Shown: in pieces, positions 60,163-64,000 of the stretch
How positions within the stretch are numbered: the first letter of the stretch is position 1
How the letters are laid out: the number at the start of each line of letters is the position of its first letter
Origin: Imbroritus primus
GTDB taxonomy: Bacteria; Pseudomonadota; Gammaproteobacteria; Burkholderiales; Burkholderiaceae
DNA: 64,000 bases
Reading direction: 5' to 3'
Assembly (NCBI RefSeq): GCF_964332355.1
Contig: NZ_OZ201293.1
Coordinates: forward strand, 62,001 to 126,000
Notes under the pieces: generated by a model
What the model was told of the DNA's origin: nothing
What the model saw: the letters and a program-made list of their open reading frames with translations, nothing else
The model's database searches: none
Position numbers and translations under genes: made by a program

Positions 60163-61071
60163 TCAGGCTCCCTTCTTGGCGTTGCCGCGTGACCCGCCGC
60201 GCAGCTTGCGGCGCAGCATCGGCAGCACCAGGGCGATGGTCACCAGCGAGGCGGCGACGAGGTTCAGGTCTTGCGACTTCAGGCCGATCAGGTCGCTGTT
60301 GAGGGCGAGGGCGATGAAGAAGCGGTAGAGGATGGCGCCGATGATGACGGCGAGCGTGACCCATACGAGGCGGCGCGCCGGGATGATGGTTTCGCCGATG
60401 ATCACGGCGGCGAGCCCGATGACGATGGTGCCGATGCCCATGGAGATGTCGGCGCCGCCCTGGCTCTGCGCGAACAGCGCGCCGGCCAGTGCGACGAGCG
60501 CGTTGGAGAGCGCCAGGCCGACGAGCGTGGCGCGGCCGGTGGGCACGCCCTGGGCGCGGGCCATGCGGGCGTTGGCGCCGGTGGCGCGCATGGCGAGGCC
60601 GGATTCGGAGGCGAAGTAGCGGTCGAGCAGCAGCTTGACGATGATGACGATGACGAGCAGCACCAGCGGGCGCTCGATGTAGTCGGGCATCATCTCCGGT
60701 AGCAGCATGGTGAAGATGGTCGGCTCGGTGATGAGCGGGACGTTGGGTTTGTCCATGATGCGCAGATTGATGGAGTACAGCGCGGTCATGAGCAGGATGC
60801 CGGCGAGCAGGTCCATGATCTTGAGGCGCACGTTGAACCAGCCGGTGAGCGCGCCGGCCACCGCGCCTGCGGCGATGGCGGCGGCGGTGGAAATGAACGG
60901 GTCGATGCCGTGGGCGATCATGGTGGCGGCCACGGCGCCGCCGAGCGGGAAGCTGCCGTCGACGGTGAGATCGGGGAAGTTGAGGATGCGAAAGGAAATC
61001 AGCACCCCGAGCGCAACGAGCGCGAAGATCAGGCCGATCTCCACCGCGCCAAGCATGGAATACATTGTCAT
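60163..61071 (-). CDS. ABC transporter permease (TrpXYZ/ABC_sub_bind type)
   Basis: A 302-residue inner-membrane permease with eight or more hydrophobic segments, of the branched-chain/BMP-type permease fold. Typical pieces are RILNFPDLTVDGSFPLGGAVAA and ATGANARMARAQGVPTGRATLVGLALSNALVALAGAL in consecutive stretches. I used the ATG at 61071, where homology begins; the frame is open 24 codons further but that part crosses a hairpin. It is adjacent to the ATPase start with a one-base gap. Confidence 0.92.
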   Translation of the reverse strand: MTMYSMLGAVEIGLIFALVALGVLISFRILNFPDLTVDGSFPLGGAVAATMIAHGIDPFISTAAAIAAGAVAGALTGWFNVRLKIMDLLAGILLMTALYSINLRIMDKPNVPLITEPTIFTMLLPEMMPDYIERPLVLLVIVIIVKLLLDRYFASESGLAMRATGANARMARAQGVPTGRATLVGLALSNALVALAGALFAQSQGGADISMGIGTIVIGLAAVIIGETIIPARRLVWVTLAVIIGAILYRFFIALALNSDLIGLKSQDLNLVAASLVTIALVLPMLRRKLRGGSRGNAKKGA

Positions 61072-61139
61072 GACATCTGACCTGTTCTGTGTGGGTCTGC
61101 GGGGCGCGCCTGATGCGCCTGGCATGCGCCGCATGGAAG

Positions 61140-61172
61140 GCAAACGGGCCGCTGGTCAGCCGGCCCGTTTGC
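61140..61172 (-). terminator. Hairpin between binding-protein and permease genes
   Basis: Perfect 12-bp stem GCAAACGGGCCG (61140-61151) with CGGCCCGTTTGC (61161-61172), 9-nt loop. It lies between the first and second gene of the transporter operon. No long T-tract; probably a partial terminator or 3'-end protector that raises binding-protein output over the membrane subunits. Confidence 0.6.
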
Positions 61173-61223
61173 TTGCGCCTGCGCGTTGCCGCCCAGAAAA
61201 TGGCGGCAGCGCATGGGCAGATC

Positions 61224-62201
61224 TTACTTGATGACGGTGGTCGCGGACTTCACGAATTCCGGCGAGAGCTTGACGCCCTGCTTTTCTGCGGCGCCGGTAT
61301 TCACGAAGAGCTGCATCTTGTCGCTGGTCTGGGAAGCGATCGCGCCCGGTTTCTCGCCCTTGAGGATGCGGGCGACGATCTTGCCGGTCTGGCGGCCCAG
61401 GTCGAAATAGTCCATGCCGAGGGCGGCGATGGCGCCGCGCTTCACGCTGTCGGTGTCGGAGGCGATCAGCGGGATCTTGGCGTCGTTGGCGACCTTGACG
61501 AGCGCCTCGTAAGCCGAGACCACGTTGTTGTCGGTGTTGGTGTAGATCACGTCGACCTTGCCGATCAGGCTCTTGGCGGCGGCGCTGATGTCCACGGTGC
61601 GCGGCGCGGAAGCCTCGACCAGGGTCATGCCCTGCTTCGGCAGCAGCTTCTTGAGTTCATTGACGACGACCACCGAGTTGGCTTCACCCGGGTTGTAGAC
61701 CATGCCAACGCGCTTGGCTTTCGGCACGACTTTCTTGATCAGGTCGATCTGCTTGTCGATTGCCAGCATGTCGGACACGCCGGTGACGTTGGTGCCCGAC
61801 GGCTTCCAGTCTTTGACGAGCTGTGCGGCGATCGGGTCGGTCACGGCCGAGTAAACGGTCGGGATCGATTTGGTTGCGGCAACCACGGCCTGGGCCGAGG
61901 GCGTGGCGATGGCGACGATGGCATCCGGCTTGTCGCCGACGAACTTGCGGGCGATCTGGGCGGCGGTGCCAGGATTGCCCTGGGCGCTCTGGTATTCCCA
62001 TTTGAGGTTCTTGCCGGCCTCGAAGCCTTGCGCCTTGAGTTCTTCCTTGACACCATCACGGACCGCGTCAAGTGCCGGATGCTCCACAATGGCAGTGATG
62101 GCGACGGCCTTGTCCGCAGCCATGGCGGGGGCGGCAAACAGCGTGGCGGCAGCGGCTGCGGCGCACAGTGCGCCGATCGAATGCTTGTGCATCTTGAACA
62201 T
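61224..62201 (-). CDS. ABC transporter substrate-binding protein (ABC_sub_bind/TrpX type)
   Basis: A 325-residue periplasmic binding protein of the ABC_sub_bind family. The signal peptide (about 1-29) ends APAMAAD. Typical segments are VAITAIVEHPALDAVRDGVKEEL, NPGTAAQIARKFVGDKPDAIVAIATPSAQA in consecutive pieces, and VDVIYTNTDNNVVSAYEALVKVA. GGAGA before ATG 62201 sets the start; the much longer open frame upstream is non-coding. First gene of the transporter operon. Confidence 0.94.
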   Translation of the reverse strand: MFKMHKHSIGALCAAAAAATLFAAPAMAADKAVAITAIVEHPALDAVRDGVKEELKAQGFEAGKNLKWEYQSAQGNPGTAAQIARKFVGDKPDAIVAIATPSAQAVVAATKSIPTVYSAVTDPIAAQLVKDWKPSGTNVTGVSDMLAIDKQIDLIKKVVPKAKRVGMVYNPGEANSVVVVNELKKLLPKQGMTLVEASAPRTVDISAAAKSLIGKVDVIYTNTDNNVVSAYEALVKVANDAKIPLIASDTDSVKRGAIAALGMDYFDLGRQTGKIVARILKGEKPGAIASQTSDKMQLFVNTGAAEKQGVKLSPEFVKSATTVIK

Positions 62202-62317
62202 GCTTCTGATTCTCCGAGTCGATTCGTTGACGGTCCGGCTGCGGTGTCTCAGAAAACAATGGGGGCCGCCGGTGCCGAGCGGCGTTAGTCTATCACCGGG
62301 CGGCCTGTCGGGGCGGA

Positions 62318-64000
62318 TTATCCGCCGTGTCCGAGGGCGGCCTCGAATCGGACCCGCGCGGCGTGGCGGTCTTCCGGTTTGGCGGTCAGGCGCATCAGCA
62401 CATGCGTGGCGTCGACGCCTTCGGTGTGCTGGAGCACAAGGCCCACGCCGGGGCCAGTGCGTTGTCCGCTGGTCACCGTCTGGCGTACGTCGAGGGCGTA
62501 GGGTGTCCAGTTGCTGCGCGTTTCGAGGATCTGCTGGCGTTGCTGCTGCAAGACGGCGATGCGCGCAGACAGGGCAGCCCGTTCTGTCGCATCGGCCGGT
62601 GCCAGCCCTGCCTGCCGTGCCAATCGCGCTTCGAGCAGGGCCAGCTGACAGTTGATGTCGTCGATCTTCCGCGCGGCCGGGCGGCGCAAATCGCAAATCA
62701 CGTAGAACACCACGTTGGGCAGATCGGCGTAGCTGCGTGCGTACTCCGTGTAGAAATGCTCGAGGCGCGCCTTACCGTCGGCCATATCGTGCCAGATGTC
62801 GGCGTCGCGCGCGAGGATGGCGCGCACGGCCGGGAGCGTGCTGACGATCTCGTAGCGAAAGCAGCTGGCATCGAGCTTGCCGTCGACTTGCTGCAGGCGG
62901 TATTGCACATTGCGCCGCCGGTCCGCGAAGCGTGCCTGGATGTCGGCGATCTGTGCCGGTGGCACGCTGACCTTGCGTGGGCCATGAGTCGGGGCGATGC
63001 CAGGCAGCGCCACGCCCAGGCGCGCGCTGGCCAGCACGCCGCGACGGGTCTGGTGACCGCCGTGCATGGCGGCGTTCTGGGTGCTGCGCTCCTGCATGCG
63101 CTGACGCTCGCGGCCCAGTTCGGCGCGCACGCCGGCGCTGGCTTGCAGGCCGATGTCACGGCTACCGAGTTTCGCGGTGGCCTGGACACGGACCCCGGCG
63201 GTGTGCGTGGTCCGGCTTTCGCGATAAACCGCCAGTTGCAGGTTGGGGCTGTCGAAGAACGCGGCGGCAAAGTCTTCCCATAAGGCAGCGGCATCGGCAG
63301 GCACCGTCATCTTGCCGTGCTGCAGCGTGCAATGACGGCGCAGAAAGGCGTTGACCTGCTGCATGGTCCAGCGGTTGCTGTCGATGCCATCGGGCGCGGG
63401 CTGGCCGTCGCGGTTCCACGTGATGACCTTGCCGTTTGCATCGAGCAGCTTGTTGGCGCGGATCATCAGGCCCTTGCCGCGCAGTTGCCGGTACCCGGCG
63501 TCGATGCCTGCAGCGATAGTGGCCTGCAGCGGGATCGCACCCGTGCCGGCCAGCGCCTCGGTCCCCAGCACCGCATCCACGCCCATCTCGCCGTCGCTGC
63601 GCGACTGCCGGCCGATGGCCAGGTAGCTGCCGCTCAGCGACTGGCCGACGGCGATCACGGCATCCCTGCCGGCCGTGCGCTTCAGCCGCGGGGCCACGCC
63701 AATGCCAGGGAGGATGGCGAGCACCACGCGTGCGGCGATGCCCAGATTGCCGCCACTGTGGAATACCGCGCTGTGGTTGTGCATGCGGCCATACATGTCG
63801 TCGAATTCGCGCTGCACGCCATCGGGCGTCATCTCGTGCATCTGCGGATCGTCTGCCACTGTTTCCGCTGCATCCTGCAGATGCGCGTGCAGTTTTTCCA
63901 GCGCCTGATGCAGGGCTGGTCCCTGTGCGCCATCCAGCCGGGCCCGGTCGAGGGCCGCCCGCCATTGCGCGTGCCAAGCCAGCAGATGCTGCACAGTGGG
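62318..64000 (-). CDS. Unrecognised protein, cut by the window edge
   Basis: At least 560 residues; the frame runs through the right end of the window, so the N-terminus is missing (the GTG at 63994 is simply the first start-like codon). I recognise no domain. Visible traits are an N-terminal helical part, a Gly/Ala-rich middle with alternating hydrophobic residues (about 85-185), a region with GLQASAGVRAELG, a coiled coil near the C-terminus (INCQLALLEARLARQ; ALSARIAVLQQQRQQIL) and an end resembling a beta-rich fold. Codon usage matches the chromosome. It might be a secreted or effector-like protein, but this is a guess. Confidence 0.6.
   Translation of the reverse strand, partial: PTVQHLLAWHAQWRAALDRARLDGAQGPALHQALEKLHAHLQDAAETVADDPQMHEMTPDGVQREFDDMYGRMHNHSAVFHSGGNLGIAARVVLAILPGIGVAPRLKRTAGRDAVIAVGQSLSGSYLAIGRQSRSDGEMGVDAVLGTEALAGTGAIPLQATIAAGIDAGYRQLRGKGLMIRANKLLDANGKVITWNRDGQPAPDGIDSNRWTMQQVNAFLRRHCTLQHGKMTVPADAAALWEDFAAAFFDSPNLQLAVYRESRTTHTAGVRVQATAKLGSRDIGLQASAGVRAELGRERQRMQERSTQNAAMHGGHQTRRGVLASARLGVALPGIAPTHGPRKVSVPPAQIADIQARFADRRRNVQYRLQQVDGKLDASCFRYEIVSTLPAVRAILARDADIWHDMADGKARLEHFYTEYARSYADLPNVVFYVICDLRRPAARKIDDINCQLALLEARLARQAGLAPADATERAALSARIAVLQQQRQQILETRSNWTPYALDVRQTVTSGQRTGPGVGLVLQHTEGVDATHVLMRLTAKPEDRHAARVRFEAALGHGG

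Noticed and set aside
61224..62696. 490-codon frame taken as a longer binding protein
   Set aside because: The signal peptide begins at 62201 with a ribosome-binding site; the upstream codons are Arg/Pro-rich non-coding sequence.

Overview
The window is a GC-rich (mid-60s %) bacterial chromosome segment. Gene content and order (mreBCD-mrdA-rodA facing gatCAB, DUF484-xerC, zur/cobW/dksA, minCDE, pbpC beside an alpha-2-macroglobulin gene) suggest a betaproteobacterium of the order Burkholderiales, close to Cupriavidus/Ralstonia. That placement is inference from layout and protein style, not a database match. No tRNA, rRNA, CRISPR array or transposase was seen.

Region 1 (about 0.1-20.3 kb) is accessory metabolism. 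It opens with a PAS/winged-helix regulator and an IclR regulator. A plus-strand run follows: CoA-transferase, thiolase-like protein, DUF35 protein, class V aminotransferase and a four-gene polar amino acid ABC transporter. Next come two units tied to one LysR regulator. Unit A holds a CoA-transferase, an acyl-CoA dehydrogenase-fold protein without its catalytic Glu, a Bug-type binding protein, an enolase-superfamily enzyme and an AhpD-like protein. Unit B holds a 2-hydroxyacid dehydrogenase, an acryloyl-CoA-reductase-like protein, an acyl-CoA ligase and an enoyl-CoA-hydratase-like protein. Both units carry the same motif, GTATTA-N8-GATACTCA, about 40 bp upstream of a -10-like hexamer. I read this as an undescribed CoA-dependent organic-acid regulon. 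One step resembles 3-sulfinopropionyl-CoA desulfination.

Region 2 (20.3-38.7 kb) is core cell biology: minCDE, a large SARP/cyclase-like regulator, an atypical LysR-type regulator, the rod-shape operon mreBCD-mrdA-rodA with a terminator between mreB and mreC, gatCAB with a lipoprotein gene inside it, DUF484 and xerC.

Region 3 (38.9-48 kb) carries a MHYT-GGDEF-EAL gene broken by one missing A, a DMT transporter, and a zinc-related block (zur, His-rich cobW GTPase, a DksA with only one of four zinc-finger Cys, and a CobW-like protein with a degenerate P-loop). An M48 protease and a cytochrome c follow.

Region 4 (48.2-64 kb) has envelope genes (pbpC, a 2,019-residue alpha-2-macroglobulin, ampG), a low-GC insert with one HEPN/DUF3644-like gene, a three-gene TrpXYZ-type ABC transporter, and an unrecognised protein running off the right edge.
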